Source: JBEKTW01 sp049515655
GTDB lineage: Bacteria > Bacteroidota > Ignavibacteria > UBA10030 > SZUA-254
Assembly (NCBI GenBank): GCA_049515655.1
Contig: JBEKTW010000042.1
Span: forward strand, 1-15,006
DNA: 15,006 bases
Direction: 5' to 3'
The translations under genes and the position numbers were made by a program. Shown piece by piece: positions 6,621 through 14,891 of the stretch. Position 1 is the first letter of the stretch, and each line of letters opens with the position of its first letter. The notes under the pieces are model-generated. The model saw only the letters and a program-made list of their open reading frames with translations. It had not been told where the DNA came from and did not search any database.

Positions 6621-7397
6621 ATGATTCACTATCTTTTGCAGACAATCAAAAAATCGTATGTGCTCGCGGAGATGGAAACGAGGAAACTCCTCCATGATCC
6701 CACGGAACTTATCTCCCGTGCGGTACAGCCTCTCCTGTGGCTTGGTATCTTCGGCGAAGCTTTAAGCAAAGTGCGTGCGATACCGACGCCGGGATTGACC
6801 TACCTCCAGTTCATCGTGCCGGGCATTCTCACGCAATCCGTTGTCTTTGTCGCTATCTTCTATGGCCTCTACGTGATCATGGACCGCGACACGGGCATAT
6901 TACAGAAACTGCTGGTCACACCTGCACCTCGCCTGGCCCTGGTCTGGGGTAAAATGATCTCCGCCGGGGTCCGAGGCTTAAGCCAGGCACTGATTGTTTT
7001 CCTTTTCGCCATTATCCTCAACATTCAATTGCACCTCACCGCCTGGTCGATTGCCGGGGTGATCATCATTGTTGTGCTCGGCGCGAGTTTCTTTACCGGC
7101 CTTTCCATGATCATCGCTTCGATTGTAAAAACCCGGGAGCGATTCATGGGCATAGGCCAGGTTATCACCCTCCCATTATTCTTCGCCTCCAACGCCATTT
7201 ACCCGATCGCGATCATGCCCGGCTGGCTTCAGGTGGTGGCGAACGTAAATCCCTTAAGCTATATGGTGGACGGATTGCGCGTGCTCATGCTCTCGGGCGG
7301 CACCGAGGGAGTGGGCTTCGATATTGGCGTGCTTGCTGTCGTTGCGCTACTCATATCGATTCTCAGTGCCTGGTTGTACCCGAAGGTGGTGATATGA
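6621..7397 (+). CDS. ABC-2 type transporter permease
   Basis: Product of 258 residues, about six membrane segments (roughly 33-50, 62-87, 112-137, 143-168, 178-200 and 233-254). Family markers include DTGILQKLLVTPAPR (90-104) and VNPLSYMVDGLRVLML (209-224), typical of DrrB-like ABC-2 permeases. It forms the inner-membrane channel of an exporter with the ATPase ending 14 nt upstream, and the two are surely co-transcribed. The start ATG 6621 has only a weak ribosome site, as expected if translation is coupled. Which compound is exported cannot be read from the sequence. No terminator with a T tract follows directly; the next unit has its own promoter. Confidence 0.93.
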   Translation: MIHYLLQTIKKSYVLAEMETRKLLHDPTELISRAVQPLLWLGIFGEALSKVRAIPTPGLTYLQFIVPGILTQSVVFVAIFYGLYVIMDRDTGILQKLLVTPAPRLALVWGKMISAGVRGLSQALIVFLFAIILNIQLHLTAWSIAGVIIIVVLGASFFTGLSMIIASIVKTRERFMGIGQVITLPLFFASNAIYPIAIMPGWLQVVANVNPLSYMVDGLRVLMLSGGTEGVGFDIGVLAVVALLISILSAWLYPKVVI

Positions 7398-7433
7398 GAT
7401 GATAGGGATTCTTCAGTGATTTCTCCATTTCAT

Positions 7434-7462
7434 TTGACATTCTCGAAAAGCTTCTGTACATT
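7434..7462 (+). promoter_or_regulatory. candidate housekeeping-type promoter for lemA-htpX
   Basis: TTGACA (7434-7439), a 17-bp spacer and TACATT (7457-7462) make a near-consensus sigma-70-like promoter in the 227-nt gap before lemA. It would give a 5' leader of about 155 nt. Nothing recognisable as a riboswitch is visible in that leader. Motif-based prediction. Confidence 0.5.
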
Positions 7463-7624
7463 TTCGCACAAGTTCAATCGTTGGCGATGGTGCCGGAAGA
7501 GCAATGATCGCATGGAGCCACTTACCGAACTTTAACATGTACGACAATACTGCAGCAGGCACAGATTTGAATTTTTTTGCATCATAATTAGACCTCGTCA
7601 TCTCAATTTCACTAGGAGACCGTT

Positions 7625-8185
7625 ATGGCATACATTGCCCTCATACTTCTGGCAGTCATCGTGATCTGGGTGACCTTGAAGTACAACGCCCTGATCACAA
7701 TGAAAAATCAAGTGATGAATGCGTGGAAACAAATCGACATCCAGCTGAAGCGACGGCATGACTTGATTCCGAACCTCGTCAATACGGTGAAAGGATATAT
7801 GGAATTCGAACAAGACACACTTCGTCAAGTGATCGAGGCGAGGAATGCGGCGGCGAATGCAAAAAGCATGGCAGAATCTGCGGCGAAAGAAGGAGAGCTG
7901 ACACAGGTTCTTTCTCGCTTATTTGCCCTCGTTGAAAATTATCCCAACTTGAAGGCAAATGAAGACGTACAACAGCTCATGGAAGAGATCACAAGCACAG
8001 AAAATACCGTTGGCTTTGCGCGGCAATTCTACAATGACATTGCAACGAAATTCAACATCCTGCAGCAGGCCGTTCCAGGCAATATGATTGCCCGAATATT
8101 CGGTTTCAAGTCCGTCGAGTTATATGAGATTCAGCGTGCGGAAGAACGGGAAGCGCCAACGGTGAATCTTTCCTTAAAAAAGTAA
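7625..8185 (+). CDS. lemA: LemA family membrane protein
   Basis: Product of 186 residues, the usual length for LemA. One N-terminal membrane segment (about 3-18, YIALILLAVIVIWVTL) is followed by the hallmark region NAWKQIDIQLKRRHDLIPNL (33-52) and NTVKGYMEFEQDTL, then a long helical domain with TENTVGFARQFYNDIATKFN. The start ATG 7625 has AGGAG eight bases upstream. LemA proteins are helical-bundle membrane proteins of unclear molecular role. They are frequently encoded beside HtpX-like proteases, as here (the protease starts 15 nt after this stop), and are thought to act with them in envelope quality control. The functional link is established as a genomic pairing; the mechanism is not. Confidence 0.95.
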   Translation: MAYIALILLAVIVIWVTLKYNALITMKNQVMNAWKQIDIQLKRRHDLIPNLVNTVKGYMEFEQDTLRQVIEARNAAANAKSMAESAAKEGELTQVLSRLFALVENYPNLKANEDVQQLMEEITSTENTVGFARQFYNDIATKFNILQQAVPGNMIARIFGFKSVELYEIQRAEEREAPTVNLSLKK

Positions 8186-8200
8186 TCAGCACAATCTTAT

Positions 8201-9223
8201 ATGCAAAGGAGGATGATCCCGCGTACCGGAAATATCTATGAACAACAGCAAACGAACGACTTGCTGACAGCGCTGTTCGCGGGGATCTTCATTCTCTATT
8301 ATCTCATCCTCGGTTATGGAACGGATGTGTTCGTTCTGAAAAACGATCCGCTTGGGATCGTCTATCCTGCCTCAGATGAGATTCCTTACGCAACACTTAT
8401 AGCATTCATTCTTGCCGGCGCTTACACAGCCTATAGCTTTTATCGCGGGGATGATCTTGTCCTAAAATCTGTAAAAAAAATAGATCGCATCTGGTGGGAT
8501 GATGAATCGAACCGTCTCTTGATCGATGTCATTAAAGAGATGTCGATAGCATCGGGTGTTCCAATGCCTTCCGTTTATCTTGTGCATGATGACGATCCCA
8601 ATGCATTTTCAACCGGACGCGATCCGGAACATGCTTCGATCGGTGTCACAACCGGTCTTCTCCAAAAACTGGACCGCGAAGAACTTCAGGCAGTGATGGC
8701 GCACGAGATGGCACATATTCGCAACCATGATATTCGCCTGATGACGCTCATGGCAACGTTGATGGGAGGAAGCGTTCTCCTGACCGCATATACCGAGGCA
8801 CGATGGCTGGAATCAATGAGTTTTCTTAGAAGAGTCACGCTCATTGGCGGGGCAACGGTATTCTTCATAGTATGGGTAGGGATGGTAGTATTCACACCTT
8901 TGATTACCTTCATGCTTGAGCTTCTAATCTCACACGAGCGTGAATACCAGGCCGATGCGACTGCCGCTGAATTGACTCGCAATCCTGAAGCTGTCGTCAA
9001 AGCTCTGGAAAAACTTGATTCCATGGGGGGACCGACGTGGTCAATTAATTCAGCAATGGGACACCTCTGCGTTATCAGCCCGATGGGAAAATACATGAAC
9101 ATGGCTGAACAAACGATCCGGGACCGGATACTTCATTATTATACACACCCGCCAATGGAGAAGCGTATCCAAGCTATAAAAGCGATGGCGTTTGCTCATC
9201 AAGCTCAGGGGGAATCCCAATGA
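8201..9223 (+). CDS. M48 family membrane metalloprotease, HtpX-like
   Basis: Product of 340 residues. Hydrophobic segments lie at about 22-40, 62-80, 182-198 and 215-243. The zinc site is HEMAH (168-172) with the third ligand Glu248 in EREYQAD, and ASIGVTTGLLQKLDREELQAV precedes it as in HtpX relatives. The C-terminal THPPMEKRIQAI is also a family marker. It should cleave misfolded or damaged membrane proteins at the inner membrane. It is 15 nt downstream of lemA and co-transcribed with it. Two in-frame ATGs are possible: 8201, with the strong AAGGAGG lying inside its coding sequence, and 8213, which directly abuts that AAGGAGG with no spacer; neither has ideal spacing, so the exact start is open. 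Compared with E. coli HtpX (about 293 residues) it has extra N-terminal sequence. Confidence 0.93.
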   Translation: MQRRMIPRTGNIYEQQQTNDLLTALFAGIFILYYLILGYGTDVFVLKNDPLGIVYPASDEIPYATLIAFILAGAYTAYSFYRGDDLVLKSVKKIDRIWWDDESNRLLIDVIKEMSIASGVPMPSVYLVHDDDPNAFSTGRDPEHASIGVTTGLLQKLDREELQAVMAHEMAHIRNHDIRLMTLMATLMGGSVLLTAYTEARWLESMSFLRRVTLIGGATVFFIVWVGMVVFTPLITFMLELLISHEREYQADATAAELTRNPEAVVKALEKLDSMGGPTWSINSAMGHLCVISPMGKYMNMAEQTIRDRILHYYTHPPMEKRIQAIKAMAFAHQAQGESQ

Positions 9224-9614
9224 TTGCATCATGACCTGCCCCCGTTTGACGTGCCGCGCGTCACGCCCGGGTTGTGGGACGAATCACGCAACAGCACCTG
9301 GCCGGTCTTTGGGGGTTGACAATCCTTCCATTTTTTCCTAACTTGGTGGTATTCGTGTCGGCTGACGTTTCCTTCTTCGACCTTAGTGTGTTCAATATGC
9401 CCATATCCAGAAGGTACGGCGGCCTGTTTTCAATCTTCTTCGTCGCCTGACGCAAAGGCGTTTCTTTCGTTCTGATTGTCTCAAGCATGTGCGGCTTCAA
9501 TCGGCAGATGCTTATCGCTTCAGCAAATCCTGGCGGGCCTTTTCGACCGGGAAGTTCATCCTCTCTCTCGAAAAGGAGCACCCATCGATGCTAACTGTTC
9601 TAATTGGAGGGCCT
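9224..9614 (-). other. 391-nt intergenic region with possible minus-strand gene remnant
   Basis: No plus-strand gene or clear terminator is visible before the next start. On the minus strand 9261-9581 is open for 106 codons (segments such as LETIRTKETPLRQATKK and IENRPPYLLDMGILNTL). A second minus-strand frame over 9230-9410 reads HEYHQVRKKWKDCQPPKTGQ before a stop. Neither resembles a family I know, and two partly plausible frames side by side suggest either a decayed gene with a frameshift or chance openness. A TTGACA-like box occurs at 9316-9321 on the plus strand without a good -10 partner. Confidence 0.35.
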
Positions 9615-12600
9615 ATGTCGTTCATTGCTACGTTGCACGAGCTTCCTCGCTCGAGGAAGTGCTCTTGCTTGACACTATTTGTCAGTTGCGTTCTTCTGTT
9701 ACAGTTCGTAAGTGTGCACCATCTCCATGCTCAGTGCTGGGGAGGGGGCGATTACTACGTTCCGTCGGATCTATTTCCCACAATGGGCAGATATATAAGC
9801 CCTCCGGAGACAAGCCAGGTCTTTTTCCCCTCTGGCCCCGGAATAATCTTCAAGAACATCGTCCTTCGGAACCAGACCATCATTGGTCATCCCCCGACGC
9901 TCGGGAACATCCTCACATACACCACCAGCGGAAGAATTGATTACAAAATTTCATATAACAATGGGACCACATGGCAAAATGGCACGTCAACCGCCACGTG
10001 CGCCTATTCGGTCTATCATCAATCAGATTCGGCAGGGATCGAGTTATTCGCTGCCGAGCTTTATGAATGCGACGTCTCCGGCGGAGACCTTCTCGCCGGC
10101 GCCATGCTGCGCGAGAGTCCCACGTTACTCTCCAGTGGGCATTTGGAGCTGGAAGGCGGCGGCGGTGGTGGCGGCGGCGGCGTTTATCGGATCAACAGCT
10201 TCTTCGACGTCTATCTGCAGATCACCCTCGATGGGGGAGGAACCTGGACACCAGCCTCGGGACCTATCCGGCTTACTTTTTACGTCCCGGGTGAGGAGCA
10301 GAACTCCTCGAACTTTGTTCTGCCTTCCGGCGGCGTGTACCGGAGCAAATCAAGCAATACTGTCCAATGGCCATACGGATATTACGCGAGGAATTTCGCC
10401 TGGCATAGCTGGTCGGCATCAGTTGCGCCGCCATCGTTGCATGGATCAACAACCTCGTCGTTCACGTCTCAGCTCGACCTTGAGTATTCCACTGATGGCG
10501 GAAGCTCCTGGATTTCGGCTCATGTGACGCCCAACAACGGAATTCAGATTACCTCCACGATCGACGACGGCACTGCCCGGTTCTTCAACGTCGAGCTAAT
10601 TGAAATGGATGTCAGCGGAGGAACCTTGCCTTCTAACTGGCTGATTCGTGAAAGCCCCACACGGGTGTCAATGGGCGGACATGCATGCCATACCATCACC
10701 GGCGGTTACGAGTGCGAGAGTTTCTTCGACGTTTACCTCGAGCTCTCCCTTGACGGCGGGTTGGACTGGTCGCCGGCGAGTTCGCCTCCGCTTCGACTTG
10801 AGCTCCAAGTGCCTCCGCACCATATCACAGCCACGGCCGGTAGCAACGGCTCCATTTTACCGACCGGCTCGGTTGCCGTTCCCTACGATTCTTCGTATAC
10901 GTTCACCGTAACCCCTGACCCCGGTTATCTAATTGACGGCTTCTACATTGATGAAGTACGTCAGGTACCGTCGAGCAGTTACATCTTTTCCAACGTCACA
11001 CGGGATCATACAATCCGCGCGACGTTCGCCGCGAGGGTGACCGAGCTCGGCTCGCCGAATTACTTCGTCCCCTCGGACTACTTCCCCCAGAAGGGCAAGT
11101 ACATGAGCCCACCAGAAACAGGACGAGTGTTATTTCCCTCCGGCATAATCATCAAGAACATGGTCCTTCGGAACCAAACCATGATCGATCATCCTCCTTC
11201 GCTTTACAACAGCAAGTCGTATGCCACGGGAGGTCAGATGGATTACACGATTTCAACTGATGGAGGAGTAACATGGTGGAACGGCACTTCACCCTCAACC
11301 AGCTCCTTCAACTTGTACCAATCGGATTCTGGAGGAATCAAGACCTTTGACCTTGAACTGTATACCTGCAGTATTTCCGGCGGAGACCTGCCTGTGTTAA
11401 TGGATATCCGTGAGAGCCCGACCCGGCTCTCAGCAGGACTGATGGAGTTGGGCCCGGGCGGCGGTGGAGGCGGCGGCTATCAGGTCAATAGTTTCTTCGA
11501 CGCCTATTGGGAGATCAGTTCCGATGGGGGTGCAAGCTGGAATGCAGCATCGGATTCCATTCGCCTGACGCTGTACGTGCCGGGCGAGGAACAGAATTCA
11601 TTGAACCTTTTTCCGCCACCCGGCGGCCAGTACAACAGCAAAGCCAGCAACGTCATCCTGTGGGGAAACGGAATGGCCATCAGAAATTGCCGGTGGTACG
11701 GATGGTCAGCATCTGTTGCACCGCCGCTCCCGGGTTTTACAACGAGCCATTCCTTTTCCGCAACAATGGCCTTCGACTATTCCCTCGACGGCGGAAGCAC
11801 ATGGTCGCCGGCGAGCGCGTCAGCGAGCTGTTCGGCATGGATAACGGGAACCATCTTGGACGGCAATGCCCAGTTCTTTGACCTCCAGCTCGTAGCGATG
11901 AGTGTAAGCGGGGGAACCATGCCTTCGGGAATGCAGATTCGTGAAAGCCCGACGAAGGCGTCGCTGGGCGGCCACTCGATTCTAACCGTTACCGGAGGTT
12001 ATGAGTGCCAGAGTTTCTTCGATGCCTATCTGGAAGCAAGCGGAGACGGAGGGATGACATGGTACCCGGCGGTTTCACCCCCCTGGCGCCTTGAACTCCA
12101 GACACCTCCCAACCACATTACAGCCACAGCAGGAAGCCATGGCAACATTTCACCATCGGGCACCATAGCTGTTCCGTACGATTCGCTTTGCACGTTTACA
12201 TTCACGGCGAATTCGGGTTACCATCTCGACAGTCTCATCGTTGACGGAGTTCCCCAGCCGCTCGCGAGCAGTTACACGTTTTATGACGTCACCGTGGACC
12301 ACACCATCCGCGTGACGTTTGCCTCCATCGGTCCGGTCAAGGTGACCATTCAGACCGACCCGAACGGCGTTGCGTTCACCATTGACGGAGCCACGTACAG
12401 TTCAACTCAAACATTCCTATGGACGTCGAGTTCCCCGCATACGCTTTCAACGACGTCTCCACAGTCCGGCGGCCCCGGAAAGCGTTATATTTTCAGCAGC
12501 TGGAGCGACGGCGGAGCCATAAACCACACATACACGGCTACCGCCCCGGACACCGTCACCGCGACGTACAAAGTCCAGTATCTGCTTTCGCTCAATGCCG

Positions 12601-13610
12601 GTCCCGGCGGAACGGCCAATGCCAGACCGGGGAGTCCGGATGGCTACTATAACCTCGGCGACAGCGTAATGATCACAGCCGTGCCCGATTCGGCATATTG
12701 CTTCTCATGGTGGACAGGATCGGGGGTTCCTTCGTACACCGGCGACGCCAATCCCGTTGTCATCGTGATGAACGGGCCGGTCACAGAAACAGCCGCCTTC
12801 GTCCCCGGCGTGCACCGGATGGTATTCTCTTCAGGCTGGAACATTGTGTCGCTTCCCTATACTGTCGCATGCAGGTATAAGGACTCTCTTTTTACAAATG
12901 TAGCCTCGAAAGTCTATTCGTTCGCCGGCCACTACATCATGTCCGACTCTCTGCACTACTGCATCGGTCAGTGGTTAAAATTCTCAGCTCCTGAAACCGC
13001 GACCGTTCACGGCGCCGGCCACCTTGGGGAAGCGATCCCGGTTGTGCAAGGTTGGAACATCATCGGTTCTGTGTCGGAAGTCATTGCAGTGAATTCGATA
13101 GTGAGCGATCCCCCCAACATGATAACCGGTAATGCATTTGGATATCATAAGGGGTATCTCGTTGCCGACAGCATTTATCCGGGAACGGGATACTGGATCA
13201 AGGTGCTCCAGGCGGGGACACTCTATCTTCAGGTTATTTCTGCCGCGGAACGTGATGCGAGGAGCCATATACGGATAGTTCCCTCGGCGGAAACACCCCC
13301 GCCTCCTCCGGAGGAAACCGAATGGGCGCATCAGCGCGTGACGCCGAGTGAATTCAAGCTTGGCCGGGCTTATCCCAATCCATTCAATCCATCGACGGTG
13401 TTCTGCTTCGATTTGCCGAAATCGGGTTACACGACGTTGAAGGTGTACAACACCGCGGGGATGGAAGTGGCAATCGTGTATGAAGGGAATCTCGACGCGG
13501 GAAGCTATTCGATGCACTGGAGCGCGGAGAACCTGGCGAGCGGGATTTATTTCTACACATTGCGGTCGGGAGAATTCACCGCAACCAGCAGGATCGCGCT
13601 GATCAAATAG
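9615..13610 (+). CDS. large modular secreted protein with duplicated repeats, InlB-like repeats and T9SS sorting domain
   Basis: Product of 1331 residues from ATG 9615, preceded by TTGGAGGG at good spacing and starting a signal peptide that ends near Ala39-Gln40 (LHLHAQ-like). ATG 9588, with its own AAGGAG, is the alternative. Residues 46-481 and 482 to about 905 are a tandem duplication. Each copy has two related beta-rich modules carrying RESPT, SFFDxYLE, SxDGGxxW and RLxLxVP, then a divergent InlB B-like repeat (about 402-475 and 833-905, ITATAGSNGSILPTGSVAVPY). A glycine run of nine (copy 1) or seven (copy 2) interrupts the first module. Further InlB-like repeats (about 910-1065), a SSGWNIVSLPY domain (about 1070-1230), a PPPPP linker and a type A sorting domain (about 1245-1331, YPNPFNPST) follow. 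It is predicted to be exported by T9SS to the surface; adhesin or structural role is a guess. No catalytic motif seen. Unlike the other two T9SS genes, it ends IALIK and has no repeat array. Confidence 0.92.
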   Translation: MSFIATLHELPRSRKCSCLTLFVSCVLLLQFVSVHHLHAQCWGGGDYYVPSDLFPTMGRYISPPETSQVFFPSGPGIIFKNIVLRNQTIIGHPPTLGNILTYTTSGRIDYKISYNNGTTWQNGTSTATCAYSVYHQSDSAGIELFAAELYECDVSGGDLLAGAMLRESPTLLSSGHLELEGGGGGGGGGVYRINSFFDVYLQITLDGGGTWTPASGPIRLTFYVPGEEQNSSNFVLPSGGVYRSKSSNTVQWPYGYYARNFAWHSWSASVAPPSLHGSTTSSFTSQLDLEYSTDGGSSWISAHVTPNNGIQITSTIDDGTARFFNVELIEMDVSGGTLPSNWLIRESPTRVSMGGHACHTITGGYECESFFDVYLELSLDGGLDWSPASSPPLRLELQVPPHHITATAGSNGSILPTGSVAVPYDSSYTFTVTPDPGYLIDGFYIDEVRQVPSSSYIFSNVTRDHTIRATFAARVTELGSPNYFVPSDYFPQKGKYMSPPETGRVLFPSGIIIKNMVLRNQTMIDHPPSLYNSKSYATGGQMDYTISTDGGVTWWNGTSPSTSSFNLYQSDSGGIKTFDLELYTCSISGGDLPVLMDIRESPTRLSAGLMELGPGGGGGGGYQVNSFFDAYWEISSDGGASWNAASDSIRLTLYVPGEEQNSLNLFPPPGGQYNSKASNVILWGNGMAIRNCRWYGWSASVAPPLPGFTTSHSFSATMAFDYSLDGGSTWSPASASASCSAWITGTILDGNAQFFDLQLVAMSVSGGTMPSGMQIRESPTKASLGGHSILTVTGGYECQSFFDAYLEASGDGGMTWYPAVSPPWRLELQTPPNHITATAGSHGNISPSGTIAVPYDSLCTFTFTANSGYHLDSLIVDGVPQPLASSYTFYDVTVDHTIRVTFASIGPVKVTIQTDPNGVAFTIDGATYSSTQTFLWTSSSPHTLSTTSPQSGGPGKRYIFSSWSDGGAINHTYTATAPDTVTATYKVQYLLSLNAGPGGTANARPGSPDGYYNLGDSVMITAVPDSAYCFSWWTGSGVPSYTGDANPVVIVMNGPVTETAAFVPGVHRMVFSSGWNIVSLPYTVACRYKDSLFTNVASKVYSFAGHYIMSDSLHYCIGQWLKFSAPETATVHGAGHLGEAIPVVQGWNIIGSVSEVIAVNSIVSDPPNMITGNAFGYHKGYLVADSIYPGTGYWIKVLQAGTLYLQVISAAERDARSHIRIVPSAETPPPPPEETEWAHQRVTPSEFKLGRAYPNPFNPSTVFCFDLPKSGYTTLKVYNTAGMEVAIVYEGNLDAGSYSMHWSAENLASGIYFYTLRSGEFTATSRIALIK
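9750..12326 (+). repeat. internal tandem duplication of about 1.3 kb within the large T9SS gene
   Basis: Copy 1 runs 9750-11057 and copy 2 runs 11058 to about 12326. Matching landmarks include VPSDLFP / VPSDYFP, SPPET, KNIVLRNQT / KNMVLRNQT, FYVPGEEQNS / LYVPGEEQNS, WSASVAPP (both), RESPT (four times) and ITATAGS (twice). Divergence at many positions makes it an old duplication, and each copy is itself two related modules, giving a four-module ladder. The glycine-coding GGC/GGT runs (about 10155-10181 and 11457-11477) differ by two codons. Confidence 0.9.
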
Positions 13611-13638
13611 CATCATTACGCGCACCGTTTTTGTAACG

Positions 13639-13669
13639 AAGCCCTGTCATCACGGCAGGGCTTTGTTGC
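13639..13669 (+). terminator. intrinsic terminator after the large T9SS gene
   Basis: AAGCCCTG (13639-13646) and CAGGGCTT (13656-13663) form a perfect 8-bp stem with a nine-base loop, followed by a short T-rich stretch (TTTGTTG). It lies 28 nt past the stop codon. This gene therefore uses an ordinary terminator, not the repeat array and tail seen after other T9SS genes. Confidence 0.75.
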
Positions 13670-14190
13670 AATTGTCTCGTCCTGAAATATCTTCTTTCCA
13701 TTCTGTGTTGCGATCTGTGGGTGCACTTGAGCCAGTGCAAAGAAGCTCATCCCGAGACCGTGTAGAGATAGAGCGAACCTTAAGCGTTTTCCCAATCAAA
13801 CGGAGGATTGGCTGCAGAGTTCCTGACACTTCCTCCTAAAACTACAAATCCCCACCACCTTTCCGCCTGCGTTCCTTCGGAACTTCGGTGGACTTTCGAT
13901 GATAGGGATTTTTCTGTAGACAGTGTGGCGGGGGCCCGAACTGCATACCGACAAACAATTTGCCGTCACGTAGGAGCGGGAGGAGCATTTCAGAACTCAC
14001 AATTTTTATTCGGGTGTTTGATGCCCGGTTTGACCAGTTTTCTCAAATGGGTGCGCAGAGAGGGTAGGGTATGTCACAAAGGGAACGGAATGGCGATTCG
14101 AACTGTTAGTTGATGGAACTGCCCCAGCGTGCAGGCTGCACGAATCGCAGGTGATACTTCGTACGGTATCAGGTCCTCAAAATCAAAAAT
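13670..14190. other. non-coding region of about 520 nt with several small inverted repeats
   Basis: I find no convincing gene here; an open frame at 13808-14113 has no family resemblance or ribosome site. Visible structures are CCAATC/GATTGG (13792-13811), GTTCC-TTC-GGAAC (13871-13883) inside a larger CCACC/GGTGG pair, a perfect CGTGCA-GGC-TGCACG (14128-14142), and GATAC/GTATC (14153-14170) enclosing the palindrome CGTACG. The last two sit about 30-70 nt upstream of the -10 box of the cupredoxin gene and could be operator or leader elements. Confidence 0.45.
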
Positions 14191-14195
14191 ACTAT

Positions 14196-14201
14196 TATAA
14201 T
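14196..14201 (+). promoter_or_regulatory. candidate -10 box for the cupredoxin gene
   Basis: A consensus TATAAT lies 20 nt upstream of ATG 14222, in an AT-rich stretch. No good -35 box is found 16-18 nt upstream, so the promoter may depend on an activator or on another sigma factor. Palindromes at 14128-14170 are candidate regulator sites. Confidence 0.35.
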
Positions 14202-14221
14202 CTCACACAAAGAGGTTCAAG

Positions 14222-14875
14222 ATGAAACATGGAATTGTTTTCTTTTGCGTGTTCTTTATTATATCAATCCCGGCGCTAGCAGTTACCCACACGGTCACAA
14301 CCGCCGGGTTTGCTTTCTCTCCTGCCACTATAGCAATCACCGCAGGTGATACCATACAATTTGTTCTCTCGTCGATGCACAACGCACAGGAAGTCAGCCA
14401 GGCGACATGGAACGCGAACGGCACAACGTCCAACGGCGGGTTTAGCGTCCCATTTGGCGGCGGGGAGTTGATCCTCACGAAAAGCGGGACATTCTACTAT
14501 GTTTGCACCAATCATGCGGGACTTGGAATGAAGGGGACAATCACAGTCACTTCAGCAACAGGAGTTGTTGCTGGGCATTCACAACTTCCCGGTGAGTTCG
14601 CTCTAGAACAGAACTATCCCAATCCATTTAACCCGACAGCCACGATACAGTATCAGTTGCCGACAGACAGCAAAGTGACACTGAACGTGTACAACACATT
14701 GGGACAGGTCGTGCAAACGCTTGTCGATGGGATGCAGGGTGCAGGCTATCAATCGGTTGAATGGAATGCCGGCAGTGCCGCAAGTGGTATTTACTTCTAC
14801 CGCCTCGAAGCCACGAGCACCAGTGACCCGACGAAGAGCTTCACACAAGTCAAGAAAATGCTGATGATAAAGTGA
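14222..14875 (+). CDS. plastocyanin-like cupredoxin with T9SS type A sorting domain
   Basis: Product of 217 residues: signal peptide 1-20 (cut after ALA), cupredoxin domain about 22-112, sorting domain about 123-217. The four type 1 copper ligands are all visible: His53 (SMHNAQEV), then Cys95, His98 and Met103 in YYVCTNHAGLGM, the C-x2-H-x4-M spacing of plastocyanin. It should bind one copper and carry single electrons. The T9SS tail (EQNYPNPFNPTATIQYQLP to MLMIK) predicts export across the outer membrane, so the electron carrier would sit on the outer cell surface or outside. The start has a weak AGAGG ribosome site. The last 32 residues equal those of the beta-helix protein at 3493, and the DNA there is almost identical. 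The TGA stop lies within a 12-bp hairpin that opens the next repeat array. Confidence 0.92.
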   Translation: MKHGIVFFCVFFIISIPALAVTHTVTTAGFAFSPATIAITAGDTIQFVLSSMHNAQEVSQATWNANGTTSNGGFSVPFGGGELILTKSGTFYYVCTNHAGLGMKGTITVTSATGVVAGHSQLPGEFALEQNYPNPFNPTATIQYQLPTDSKVTLNVYNTLGQVVQTLVDGMQGAGYQSVEWNAGSAASGIYFYRLEATSTSDPTKSFTQVKKMLMIK

Positions 14876-14891
14876 CGAAGTCACTTTATCA
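14865..14891 (+). promoter_or_regulatory. perfect hairpin containing the stop codon of the cupredoxin gene
   Basis: TGATAAAGTGAC (14865-14876), loop GAA (14877-14879) and GTCACTTTATCA (14880-14891) form a perfect 12-bp inverted repeat with TGA (14873-14875) in the left arm. Compared with 5150-5176, the last lysine codon is AAG and not AAA, and the right arm has the matching T-to-C change, so an A:T pair has become G:C. Confidence 0.85.

Noticed and set aside
7398..7414. Shared 13-mer GATGATAGGGATT at 7398 and 13898 as a dispersed repeat
   Set aside because: A match of this length is expected about once or twice by chance in a 15-kb window, and the flanks do not align.
13808..14113. 101-codon open frame as a gene
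   Set aside because: No ribosome site, no recognisable domain, odd composition, and it overlaps several inverted repeats in a region with non-coding character.
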